Origin: T3SED10-47 sp046483725
GTDB taxonomy: Bacteria; Bipolaricaulota; Bipolaricaulia; Bipolaricaulales; Bipolaricaulaceae
DNA length: 6,360 nucleotides
NCBI GenBank assembly: GCA_046483725.1
Contig: JAWOCQ010000005.1
Span: 1 to 6,360 of the forward strand
Direction: 5' to 3'
Shown here: in pieces, positions 1-5,420 of the stretch
Numbering within the stretch: position 1 is the stretch's first letter
Layout of the letters: every line of letters begins with the position of its first letter
Program-made: the position numbers and the translations under genes
The notes under the pieces: generated by a model
Seen by the model: only the letters and a program-made list of their open reading frames with translations
What the model was told of the DNA's origin: nothing
Databases searched by the model: none

Positions 1-1
1 C

Positions 2-634
2 TTCCGGCGCATCCCCGTCGTCCGCAACCAGCGACCATTAATCGGCGTCGTCGGAGAGATCTATGTCCGGGCCAACGAGTTCAGCAACGCCGGCGTCGTC
101 CGGTTGCTGGAGGAGCTTGGGGCCGAGGTGCGGGTCGCTCCTACGGCGGAGTGGCTGATGTACACGCACTACAAGAAGCTTGGGGACACCCGACTGCGAC
201 GGGAATGGCGCTCGCACCTGCGCACGCGCCTCGAGCGTTATGTGCTTCGCCGTGATGAACACCGGGCCGCCGGGGCCTTCGCCGGAACCATTGGCGATTG
301 GGAACTGGAGGAACCCATGACCGAAAGGGTCGTGAGACACTCGGAACCCTACATCTCCGAGGCCTACCGGGGCGAGCCCGTACTTACCGTGGGCAAGGCA
401 ATCGACTACGCGAAGGTCGGGTTCGACGGGATCATCAACGTGATGCCCTTTAGCTGCATGCCGGGAACAATGGTGTCGTCAGTCTCACCTCAGGTGAAGC
501 ACGAGCACGGCATCCCCTGGCTCAACCTCACCTTCGACGGCCAGGAGCAGTCACACCTACGGACCCGCCTGGAAGCGTTCGTCCACCAAGCCCAGCTCCA
601 CCAACCAAGGGGACAGTCCCCACCAGCAGGGTGA
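2..634 (+). CDS. Acyl-CoA dehydratase activase-related protein (2-hydroxyglutaryl-CoA dehydratase family), C-terminal part
   Basis: The reading frame is open from the left edge, so the start lies outside the window; the ATG at 104 is internal, because conserved sequence (RPLIGVVGEIYVRANEFSN) is read before it. About 210 C-terminal residues are present. The GEIYVR...N...LLEELGAEV...EW..Y block and the later INVMPFSCMPG and IPWLNLTFDGQEQSHLRTRLEAF blocks are characteristic of the HgdB/COG3580-3581 type proteins related to 2-hydroxyacyl-CoA dehydratases and their activases. Family members bind iron-sulphur clusters and couple ATP use to electron transfer onto acyl-CoA thioesters; the cysteine in FSCMPG is a candidate ligand. 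Whether the missing N-terminus carries an ASKHA-type activase ATPase domain cannot be seen. The last residues (PRGQSPPAG, stop 632-634) are encoded by an inverted repeat, so the tail is probably not native. A CoA-transferase follows on the same strand. The family call is firm; the substrate is unknown. Confidence 0.85.
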   Translation, partial: FRRIPVVRNQRPLIGVVGEIYVRANEFSNAGVVRLLEELGAEVRVAPTAEWLMYTHYKKLGDTRLRREWRSHLRTRLERYVLRRDEHRAAGAFAGTIGDWELEEPMTERVVRHSEPYISEAYRGEPVLTVGKAIDYAKVGFDGIINVMPFSCMPGTMVSSVSPQVKHEHGIPWLNLTFDGQEQSHLRTRLEAFVHQAQLHQPRGQSPPAG

Positions 635-672
635 GGGGGACAGGTCTGGCTGCTGTTGGGGACTGTCCCCTT
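607..672. repeat. 23-bp inverted repeat with 20-nt loop (GGGGACAGTCCCC-type palindrome)
   Basis: The left arm (607-629) and right arm (650-672) are reverse complements at 22 of 23 positions and are separated by a 20-nt loop. Each arm itself contains a short palindrome, GGGGACAGTCCCC at 609-621 and GGGGACTGTCCCC at 658-670. The loop carries a further GGGGGACAGGTCTGG-like stretch. The RNA would fold into a very stable hairpin, but no U-run follows (CCCCTTGAGC), so it is not a classic intrinsic terminator. The shape and sequence resemble dispersed REP/BIME-type palindromes, which I infer rather than prove. The left arm encodes the C-terminal tail of the upstream gene and the loop contains its stop codon; the right arm overlaps the predicted -35 region of the CoA-transferase gene. 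Confidence 0.85.
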
Positions 673-691
673 GAGCACTATACTGGTCAGC
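656..691 (+). promoter_or_regulatory. Predicted promoter of the CoA-transferase gene, nearly leaderless
   Basis: A TATACT -10 box (679-684, one mismatch to TATAAT) is separated by 17 nt from TTGGGG (656-661), a weak -35 that keeps only the TTG. The predicted transcription start, at about 691, lies 2 nt before the ATG at 693. No Shine-Dalgarno sequence precedes that ATG, which fits leaderless translation. The -35 hexamer lies inside the right arm of the inverted repeat. Prediction from sequence only. Confidence 0.4.
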
Positions 692-692
692 C

Positions 693-1865
693 ATGAGCTC
701 CGGTCACCAGCGCCATGACCATTCTGCTGAGCCCCACGGACGCCGAAAACCCCTCTCCGGCCTGCGCGTCTTGGACCTTTCGCGGATTCTGGCCGGCCCC
801 CTGGCGGCGATGTGGATGGCCGACCTCGGGGCCGAGGTGGTCAAGGTCGAGCGCCCCGGTAGCGGAGACGAAACCCGCCGCTGGGGGCCACCGTTCGTGG
901 GCGGTGAATCAGCGTACTTCCTCGCCGTCAACCGAGGGAAGTACGGGGTTACACTCGATCTAGCCGATGCCGCAGGCCAAAGGGCTCTACTGGAGCTCAT
1001 CGCTCACAGCGACGTGCTCCTCCACAATTTCCTTTCCCCATCGGCAACGCGCCTAGGGCTGGGCTATGAAGCGGTGCGAGAGATCAACCCTGGGTTGATC
1101 TATGTATCCGTGAGCGGGTTCCCCCCCGGCCCGTACGCCGGCGAGCCAGGGTTCGACGCGCTGATCCAGGCCATGGGCGGGATGATGGCCGTCACCGGCG
1201 AGGGGGATCGGCCAGCCAAAATCGGCGTGGCCATGGTCGACGTACTCACCGCTTGGGCGGCCCTGTCCGGAACCCTGGCCGCGCTCCTCCAACGCGGTCA
1301 TTCAGGGGAAGGCCAAGCAGTCCCCCTCACCCTGGTGGAGTGCTCGGCCGGGGCACTGGTCAACGTGGCCCAGGACTTCCTCCTCACCGGCCACGAGCCC
1401 AAGCGCCTGGGCACGTCCCACCCCCATATCGTCCCCTACCAGGTGTTCCCCACCGCCGACGGCCTGCTCATGGTGGCCGTGGGCACGGACGCCCAGTTCG
1501 CGCGGCTGTGCGAGATCCTGGGGAGAGCCGAGCTAGCTGAGGACTCCCGATTTTCAACTAACGCCGGGCGCGTAGCACACCGGGAAGCGCTGGTCACGCT
1601 GCTTTCAGAGGAGTTCACCAAACGGACGCGCAGACAGTGGATCGCCGGCCTCAAGGCCGCCCGTGTGCCGGCCGGCCCGGTTAACACACTCGCAGAGCTG
1701 TTCGGCGACCCCGGCCTCACAGGACGGCTCCTCGTGGAAGTCGATCACCCTACCGCCGGACGCTATCAGAGCGTGGGCTGTCCCCTCCCGCAAGCGTGGC
1801 CACCCAGCCCTATTCCCCCGCCGCGCCTGGGCGAGTACAACCAGCACCTACTATCCCAACCGTAA
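693..1865 (+). CDS. CaiB/BaiF (class III) CoA-transferase
   Basis: A complete 390-residue protein, the usual size for family III CoA-transferases, which move CoA between an acyl-CoA and a free carboxylic acid through an aspartyl-CoA thioester. The N-terminal GLRVLDLSRILAGPLAAM (23-40), DLGAEVVKVERPGSGDETR (44-62) and WGPPFVGGESAYFLAVNRGK (64-83) blocks are diagnostic. IGVAMVD (177-183) places the catalytic aspartate at D183. The second half has the typical IVPYQVFPTADG (246-257) and VPAGPVNTLAELFGDP (325-340) segments. From memory it most resembles the succinyl-CoA:dicarboxylate (glutarate-type) branch, but the acids used cannot be read from sequence. The SGFGQTGPY loop of relatives appears as SGFPPGPY (141-148), one residue shorter and encoded by a run of seven C. 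The ATG at 693 has no ribosome binding site but sits just after a -10-like box. The roughly 20 residues before the conserved core look like a non-conserved extension, so a later start is possible. Confidence 0.93.
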   Translation: MSSGHQRHDHSAEPHGRRKPLSGLRVLDLSRILAGPLAAMWMADLGAEVVKVERPGSGDETRRWGPPFVGGESAYFLAVNRGKYGVTLDLADAAGQRALLELIAHSDVLLHNFLSPSATRLGLGYEAVREINPGLIYVSVSGFPPGPYAGEPGFDALIQAMGGMMAVTGEGDRPAKIGVAMVDVLTAWAALSGTLAALLQRGHSGEGQAVPLTLVECSAGALVNVAQDFLLTGHEPKRLGTSHPHIVPYQVFPTADGLLMVAVGTDAQFARLCEILGRAELAEDSRFSTNAGRVAHREALVTLLSEEFTKRTRRQWIAGLKAARVPAGPVNTLAELFGDPGLTGRLLVEVDHPTAGRYQSVGCPLPQAWPPSPIPPPRLGEYNQHLLSQP

Positions 1866-1908
1866 CCGAAGCCGTGCTTAAACGGTAAGGGCAGCTGAAC
1901 ACCCGCGC

Positions 1909-2289
1909 TCAATACTGTCCCCGGGGGACGGACGGGACGGGTCTCCCCTGCCAGCAGAGGCTACTCTCCTGGTGAACAGCAGCGGAGACGGGCCCGAGGA
2001 GCGGACCACACCCAGGAAGGGGGCGTCGGTCGAATTCTTGGCAAGCTGCGAGCTTCGATCTCCGGTGGCGGTAGAGACGATGTACAACCGGCACTGAATT
2101 GCTCCGGGACAAACCGGAAACACCATCAGCGCCTGGCGTTATAGCCCAGGGTGGCCCCGCCAGCCGCCCCCCACGGGCGAGTGTCCCCACCATGATTTCC
2201 GGCAAGAATGCGTCCTCAGGCTCAATGGCCCATACAGTTCCCCCTACCAGAGCCGTGATCAACACCGTCATCACGATAAGACGTGCCAT
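1909..2289 (-). CDS. Doubtful small exported protein, unrecognised
   Basis: This 126-codon minus-strand ORF begins MARLIVMTVLITALVGGTVWAIEP, which looks like a signal peptide: a short basic start, a hydrophobic stretch of about 18 residues and a possible cleavage after VWA. A purine-rich GGGGTGAGGG stretch lies a few bases upstream of the ATG. Past about residue 60 the sequence becomes rich in R, P and G and reads like out-of-frame GC-rich DNA. An overlapping minus-strand frame (1878-2126) reads a more protein-like stretch (CRLYIVSTATGDRSSQLAKN), so a frameshifted, decaying gene is an alternative. I recognise no family. It could also be chance. Confidence 0.25.
   Translation of the reverse strand: MARLIVMTVLITALVGGTVWAIEPEDAFLPEIMVGTLARGGRLAGPPWAITPGADGVSGLSRSNSVPVVHRLYRHRRSKLAACQEFDRRPLPGCGPLLGPVSAAVHQESSLCWQGRPVPSVPRGQY
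1914..1950. repeat. GC-rich palindromic patch sharing ACTGTCCCC with the 607-672 repeat
   Basis: ACTGTCCCC occurs here at 1914-1922 and also at 662-670 in the right arm of the large inverted repeat. Here it runs straight into GGGGGAC, making a GTCCCC-G-GGGGAC palindrome. The following GGACGGGTCTCCCCTG resembles the GGGGACAGGTCTGG stretch of the earlier repeat's loop. The two patches flank the CoA-transferase gene. This looks like a degenerate second copy of the same repeat family, but the match is short and the region is GC-rich. Confidence 0.4.
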
Positions 2290-2458
2290 AGGACCCTCAC
2301 CCCTGCAATTGCCTCTTCAGCATCTACAAGCGCCGAACTGAGGAGCACCATACAGCGTCCCTGAAACCGTTATCATGGTACAGAGGGGACCCACCAGGCC
2401 GCAACAACGGTAGGCGCCTCAGCCAAGTGGTAAGAGTACGCAAGGCTGGCACTACCGA

Positions 2459-2644
2459 GTGGACGATCTTGGAACTTCACCGTGGCCGGTAGCGGAGGAT
2501 GACCAGCTGCTCCTAGTGACTGCTTGGGCACCGGTGCTGATCGAACAGTGGAGGTGGGAATACAATACGGTCCGTCCGCACAGCAGCCTGGGCTACTGGC
2601 CGCCTGAGGTATTGGTCCGCGCAGAGGTGGGCGTGCTAGACTAA
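2459..2644 (+). pseudogene. 3' stump of an IS3-family transposase (integrase core C-terminus)
   Basis: The frame ends with IEQWRWEYNTVRPHSSLGY followed by WPPEVL (about 2540-2617), the conserved C-terminal signature W..EYN..RPHSSLGY..P of IS3-family OrfB (rve/DDE) transposases. The catalytic DDE residues, which lie upstream in intact copies, are absent, and the sequence before about 2530 does not look like transposase. The GTG at 2459 is therefore not a real start. The fragment is followed by a sequence resembling the right terminal repeat of such an element. It is a dead remnant. Confidence 0.8.
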
Positions 2645-2650
2645 CTTAGA

Positions 2651-2678
2651 AAGTGGACCTAACGCTGGGGGCTGGTCA
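2651..2678. repeat. Probable right terminal inverted repeat of the IS3-family remnant
   Basis: Just after the transposase stop the sequence reads AGTGGACCTAACGCTGGG and ends in GGGGGCTGGTCA (2667-2678). Right ends of many IS3-family elements finish in a closely similar GGGGGCAGGTCA-like motif. The position, a few bases after the transposase stop, is as expected. I found no matching left end (TGACC.GCCCCC) upstream in the window, so the left side of the element is lost. The match is from memory of the family consensus. Confidence 0.5.
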
Positions 2679-2715
2679 GCGTTGGCTAAGAAGACAAGAA
2701 AGGCGGCGTGAGATC

Positions 2716-3438
2716 ATGCGTTTGTCAAGCTTGATGGGCGTACTGTCCATTGTGATTGTTTGTGCGACTCTGCTATTGCTCGCACCGGTGGAGGATACTG
2801 GGAACGGCGTCAGCGCCAGTGCTTCGGAAGCCCCTACTACTCCTTCAGGGGCGGAGACCTGTGCTTTCCTTAACGCTGGCTTAGAGTACTCCAGTGCGCC
2901 TAGAGAAGGTGCCCTTTCACCTGAGGACATTCCTGAGGGTACATGGATCGTTACGATAAGAACAGCTTCAGGCAGCGAACTAGAAGAGTGGTTTGGCTAC
3001 AGCGGACACACGTACTGGGTGCAAGAACCTGTCTCCTGTGCGAAGCTACATTTGATGGAATACGACTTTCTCATCCGGCTTACGCTGCGAGATCTGCTGA
3101 TACCAGTGGATGTGCTCAATTGGCTAGGTGAGAAAGCCGTCCTTCACGTGGGCGAAAGGCTGTACCAGGGGTGGCACTACCTACGAACGATGCGCTACCC
3201 AGACATTGTCACCGGAGTGCACGACGACTACCTGGACTCCACCCGGCCAGCAGGTTGGTACCTCGGTGGAAACCTTCCGCCCACGACGACGACCATGGTC
3301 TATCGCGCGCTGTCGGAGGTTGGTGTCGGAGGATCGCGTGCATTTGGCTACCACTCCTTTGACAGCTGCCGATTGAGATCTCGAGCGGGGATGGCGCTTG
3401 CAGAGTTGCTCAAGAGCCATGGGATAACGCCCTATTAG
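2716..3438 (+). CDS. Exported or membrane-anchored protein of unknown function
   Basis: A 240-residue protein I do not recognise. From the ATG at 2716 it starts MRLSSLMGVLSIVIVCATLLLLAP, a signal peptide or N-terminal anchor. A Ser/Ala/Thr/Pro-rich linker follows (about 31-47). The rest is a mixed domain with cysteines at 49, 108 and 218, aromatic-rich patches (EEWFGYSGHTYWV, 90-102; GWYLGGNLPPTTTTMVY, 180-196) and a C-terminal helix ending LLKSHGITPY. No lipobox is visible. I chose 2716 because AAAGGCGG lies 9 nt upstream and the hydrophobic segment then sits at the very N-terminus. A longer in-frame GTG start at 2653 would lie inside the IS terminal repeat and add a basic 21-residue extension. 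Base composition looks less GC-rich than the flanking metabolic genes, which suggests separate acquisition. It is probably secreted or periplasmic-side; the role is unknown. Confidence 0.6.
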   Translation: MRLSSLMGVLSIVIVCATLLLLAPVEDTGNGVSASASEAPTTPSGAETCAFLNAGLEYSSAPREGALSPEDIPEGTWIVTIRTASGSELEEWFGYSGHTYWVQEPVSCAKLHLMEYDFLIRLTLRDLLIPVDVLNWLGEKAVLHVGERLYQGWHYLRTMRYPDIVTGVHDDYLDSTRPAGWYLGGNLPPTTTTMVYRALSEVGVGGSRAFGYHSFDSCRLRSRAGMALAELLKSHGITPY

Positions 3439-3577
3439 CTCAGGGAGGTCACGGATTCTCATGTGTGATCACCGCAGGCGGCATGGTCGGCCATGGTCTT
3501 GAGGCAATGTCCGCAGCCTGGAGGAGATGCCCTCGAACCCTCAGGGGGTGTTACAATCCGGCAGCTCACTGATAGGA

Positions 3578-3807
3578 GGGATGGACGTGCTACTGCTGAA
3601 TCCTCCGCCATCCTCGAGCTGGGCAGCCGGCGTACGGAGAGTCATCATCACTGCCCCAGCCAACTACCATGATGTGACCGTGGTCATGGTAAACGAGTCC
3701 ACTACGTCCCGCAGCAGCGCAAGCTCGCGTTCAACACGCCGTGCACCACAAACTGTCTTGCCCTAGTGCCCAAAGTCCTGGACGACTCCCAGGAGATCAA
3801 CCCCTAG
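3578..3807 (+). pseudogene. Frameshifted internal fragment of glyceraldehyde-3-phosphate dehydrogenase
   Basis: Two adjacent frames together read like the middle of GAPDH. In the first (about 3578-3697) GMDVLLLN and then AAGVRRVIITAPANYHDVTV and VMVNE correspond to the family's GVDVV.E.TG, H..AGAKKVIISAPA and VMGVN blocks. From 3697 the next frame reads VHYVPQQRKLAFNTPCTTNC followed by LALVPKVLDDSQEI, matching the Y....-..SNASCTTNCLAPV.KVL.D.FGI active-site region. The shift is equivalent to a one-base deletion near 3697. The catalytic Cys (codon 3742-3744) and the TTNC motif survive, but the usual Ser before the Cys is Pro, the Gly of VMGVN is missing, the segment before AAGVRRV is shortened, and a TAG ends the frame at 3805-3807. 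The Rossmann N-terminus and the C-terminal catalytic domain are not visible nearby. GAPDH converts glyceraldehyde-3-phosphate to 1,3-bisphosphoglycerate; this copy cannot be functional. Confidence 0.8.
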
Positions 3808-3836
3808 GCTCGCAGCGCCGTACACAAAGCCGAGCC
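3807..3836 (-). terminator. Weak hairpin directly after the kinase stop
   Basis: GGCTCG (3807-3812) and CGAGCC (3831-3836) form a 6-bp GC-rich stem with an 18-nt loop, directly abutting the minus-strand kinase stop codon (3837-3839). No T-run follows on the minus strand, so if it acts in termination it is not a canonical intrinsic terminator. It could be chance. Confidence 0.2.
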
Positions 3837-5297
3837 TCACTCGTTGTGTGGTATCTCCAGCGTGCTTCCCCCGATGAACTCTCGCACCAAGTGATCGCCG
3901 GGGATCAAGTCGAGGTCCTCTGCTTCCCACACCGTGAGGCCGGCCAACGAGCGAAACAGCTGGCCGATTCGCCTGTAGCGGATGCGAGCGTCAAGGAAAG
4001 AGGCGTAGGGGGCAACCGACTTAGCGGACGGCCATATACCGTCCGGGACAAAGAAAGGCTTCACAAGCGGAAGATCAAACGGCGTTCCCCCGTCGACCTG
4101 CACGTCGGCCAGCCCCATCAGGGGGATGATGGAGAACAGCTCCCCTGCCCGGACGTAGTGCCAGTGCAAAAGAGTATGCAGCGGCGGGTGATTGCGGTGC
4201 TTGGCGTCACGCAGCATCCGGCGCAGGAGGCGGGTGTCCGTGAACTGGATCAGTCTTTCTGTCGTGCCATCCCCCTCATACACCATGCTTGCCGCCTCGA
4301 TGTACAGCCGGAACATTTGGCTCGGATCTATGCCCGCTGACAGTGGGGGGTAAAAGCCGTGTAGGCAGTCCAGGAGGAGTATCTGGTCTTCGCCCAACCG
4401 CACCGGCTTGCTGCCGACGTGCGTCCCCTCCTTGAAGCTGTAGATGGGCTTTTCGATGCTCTTGCCCTCCAGGAGCGACCGCAGATGGCGGTTTATCGTG
4501 TGGATATCCAACGCCTCGGGGGTTTCGAAGTTCCGGTCGTTCAGCCAATCCGTGGGGTGCTCTACCACCGGCCAGAAGTAATCGTCCAGGTTGAGCGTAA
4601 GGAAGCGCAGCCCCTCACGCTCCAGCCTCTCGGTCAGCTTCACCGTAGTGGTGGTCTTGCCTGAGGAGGAAGGACCGGACACCCATATCAGCTTGATATC
4701 ATCTCCCTGCTCGATCCGCTTCAAGATACGGGCCGCCGCCTCGTCCAACCGTGCCTCGTACCGCTCGGTCGCCTCCTCCACCAGCCAGCGAAGCTTCCCC
4801 GAACGTACAATGTCATTGAGCCCGTCGATCGTGTGGCAGTCATGCGCCCGGTTCCAGGCCAAGGTCTCCTCGTGGAAGGGCGTGGGGTAACCGTTGCCCA
4901 CGAACTGCTCCGGGGATATGGCACCGGCCCTAACCCAATACTTGCCCCAGCGCCAACACTCGTAAGCGTCGGCCACAGTGACGAAACCGAAGCTACGAAG
5001 CACGTGCAGCACCACATCCTGGATCTCCTCCACAGTGGGAGGGAAATTGGCGATCCAGTGCCGGGGGTCGCGATTCAACGTAGCAACCACCATGTCGGAC
5101 AGGAACTCGGCCAATCGCTCGTCGTCCCCCCCGCAAGCGATGAACACCCGGTCATTCACCTCCGGGAGGTGGTCTCTGGCGAACGAGCCGGCCGAGCGAG
5201 CCGCCCGCAGCAGCGCGTGCACGATCCGGCCTTGGTCAAAGGGGACCAGGGAGCGGTCCCGCTTTCTCACCTTGCGAATCCGGTTCTGTACAGGCAC
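3837..5297 (-). CDS. ATP-cone domain fused to a uridine-kinase/phosphoribulokinase-type P-loop kinase
   Basis: A complete 486-residue cytoplasmic protein. Residues about 7-118 match the ATP-cone fold (IRKVRKRDRSLVPFDQGRIV, then PPTVEEIQDVVLHVLRSFGF), the nucleotide-sensing domain known from ribonucleotide reductases and NrdR. A linker of about 85 residues leads to a P-loop kinase: Walker A GPSSSGKTT (208-216), LNLDDYF (235-241), IEKPIYSF (281-288) and the Walker B-like region ILLLDCLHGFYPPL (306-319). RRMLRDAKHRN (359-369) followed by LLHWHYVRAGELFSIIPLMGLAD (376-398) is typical of the uridine kinase/PRK family. It should transfer phosphate from ATP to a nucleoside, sugar or related alcohol; the substrate is not deducible. 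The start is GTG at 5297, since an ATG at 5299 in another frame soon hits a stop. No Shine-Dalgarno is present, and a perfect -10 box predicts a leaderless message. It is divergent from fbaB, which may point to sugar-phosphate metabolism. Confidence 0.88.
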   Translation of the reverse strand: MPVQNRIRKVRKRDRSLVPFDQGRIVHALLRAARSAGSFARDHLPEVNDRVFIACGGDDERLAEFLSDMVVATLNRDPRHWIANFPPTVEEIQDVVLHVLRSFGFVTVADAYECWRWGKYWVRAGAISPEQFVGNGYPTPFHEETLAWNRAHDCHTIDGLNDIVRSGKLRWLVEEATERYEARLDEAAARILKRIEQGDDIKLIWVSGPSSSGKTTTTVKLTERLEREGLRFLTLNLDDYFWPVVEHPTDWLNDRNFETPEALDIHTINRHLRSLLEGKSIEKPIYSFKEGTHVGSKPVRLGEDQILLLDCLHGFYPPLSAGIDPSQMFRLYIEAASMVYEGDGTTERLIQFTDTRLLRRMLRDAKHRNHPPLHTLLHWHYVRAGELFSIIPLMGLADVQVDGGTPFDLPLVKPFFVPDGIWPSAKSVAPYASFLDARIRYRRIGQLFRSLAGLTVWEAEDLDLIPGDHLVREFIGGSTLEIPHNE

Positions 5298-5309
5298 ATT
5301 AACATTATA
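5297..5309 (-). promoter_or_regulatory. Consensus -10 box placing transcription start on the kinase start codon
   Basis: On the minus strand a perfect TATAAT (5309-5304) is followed by six bases and then the GTG start codon at 5297. With standard -10 geometry the first transcribed base is the G of GTG, so the mRNA would be leaderless. The candidate -35 at 17-18 nt spacing (GGACCC-like) does not match TTGACA, and there is no TGn extension, so an alternative sigma factor or an activator may be needed. Confidence 0.5.
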
Positions 5310-5382
5310 ACGGAAAGACTCGCATTGGGTCCCACCTACCGCAGGAATCTCCTCCGCACGTCGGCCCGGCGAGCCACCAGAG

Positions 5383-5420
5383 AGTGATCACTGGCATAGC
5401 ACGGAGCAAACGTAGAGAAT
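5383..5420 (+). promoter_or_regulatory. Candidate fbaB promoter with an overlapping palindromic operator
   Basis: A perfect 10-bp palindrome AGTGATCACT (5383-5392) lies in the divergent intergenic region. It abuts a weak -35 candidate CTGGCA (5391-5396), separated by 18 nt from a weak -10 candidate GAGAAT (5415-5420). Transcription would start near 5427, leaving a leader of about 23 nt that contains the AGGAGG ribosome binding site (5438-5443). A regulator bound to the palindrome could control fbaB and perhaps the divergent kinase. The elements are degenerate and the assignment is tentative. Confidence 0.25.

Larger units (their letters stand above)
1866..2458. other. Gene-poor region between the CoA-transferase and the IS remnant
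   Basis: No plus-strand ORF here resembles a known protein. The region contains a GC-rich palindromic patch near 1914-1950 and one doubtful minus-strand ORF with a signal-peptide-like start. Nothing else is recognisable. No clear terminator follows the CoA-transferase stop; the CCGT/ACGG inverted pair just after it is only 4 bp long. Confidence 0.5.

Noticed and set aside
104..634. ATG at 104 as the start of a 176-residue gene.
   Set aside because: Conserved family sequence is read in the same frame from position 2 onward, so this is an internal methionine of a gene truncated by the window edge.
607..672. The inverted repeat as a standard rho-independent terminator.
   Set aside because: The stem is long and strong, but there is no T-tract after either arm on either strand, and each arm has an internal palindrome typical of dispersed repeats.
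2409..2480. tRNA-like stretch: CTCAGCCAAGTGGTAAGAG resembles a tRNA D-arm.
   Set aside because: No matching acceptor stem, no five-pair anticodon stem and no GGTTCGAATC-type T-arm follow, so it is chance or at most a fragment.
3435..3460. TTAGCTCAGGGAGGTCACGG at the end of the exported-protein gene also looks like a tRNA 5' half.
   Set aside because: There is no downstream anticodon arm or T-arm of the right form; it overlaps a stop codon and is chance.
3527..3766. A 79-codon ORF whose inner start MDVLLLNPPP resembles the N-terminus of B12-binding radical SAM proteins.
   Set aside because: The following AAGVRRVIITAPA and the next-frame PCTTNCLA identify the region as a GAPDH fragment. No radical SAM CxxxCxxC motif is present.
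3741..4340. Plus-strand ORFs of 199 (3741-4340) and 184 (4833-5387) codons across the kinase gene.
   Set aside because: They lie antisense to the conserved kinase frame and show no recognisable motifs. The first also begins inside the GAPDH relic.
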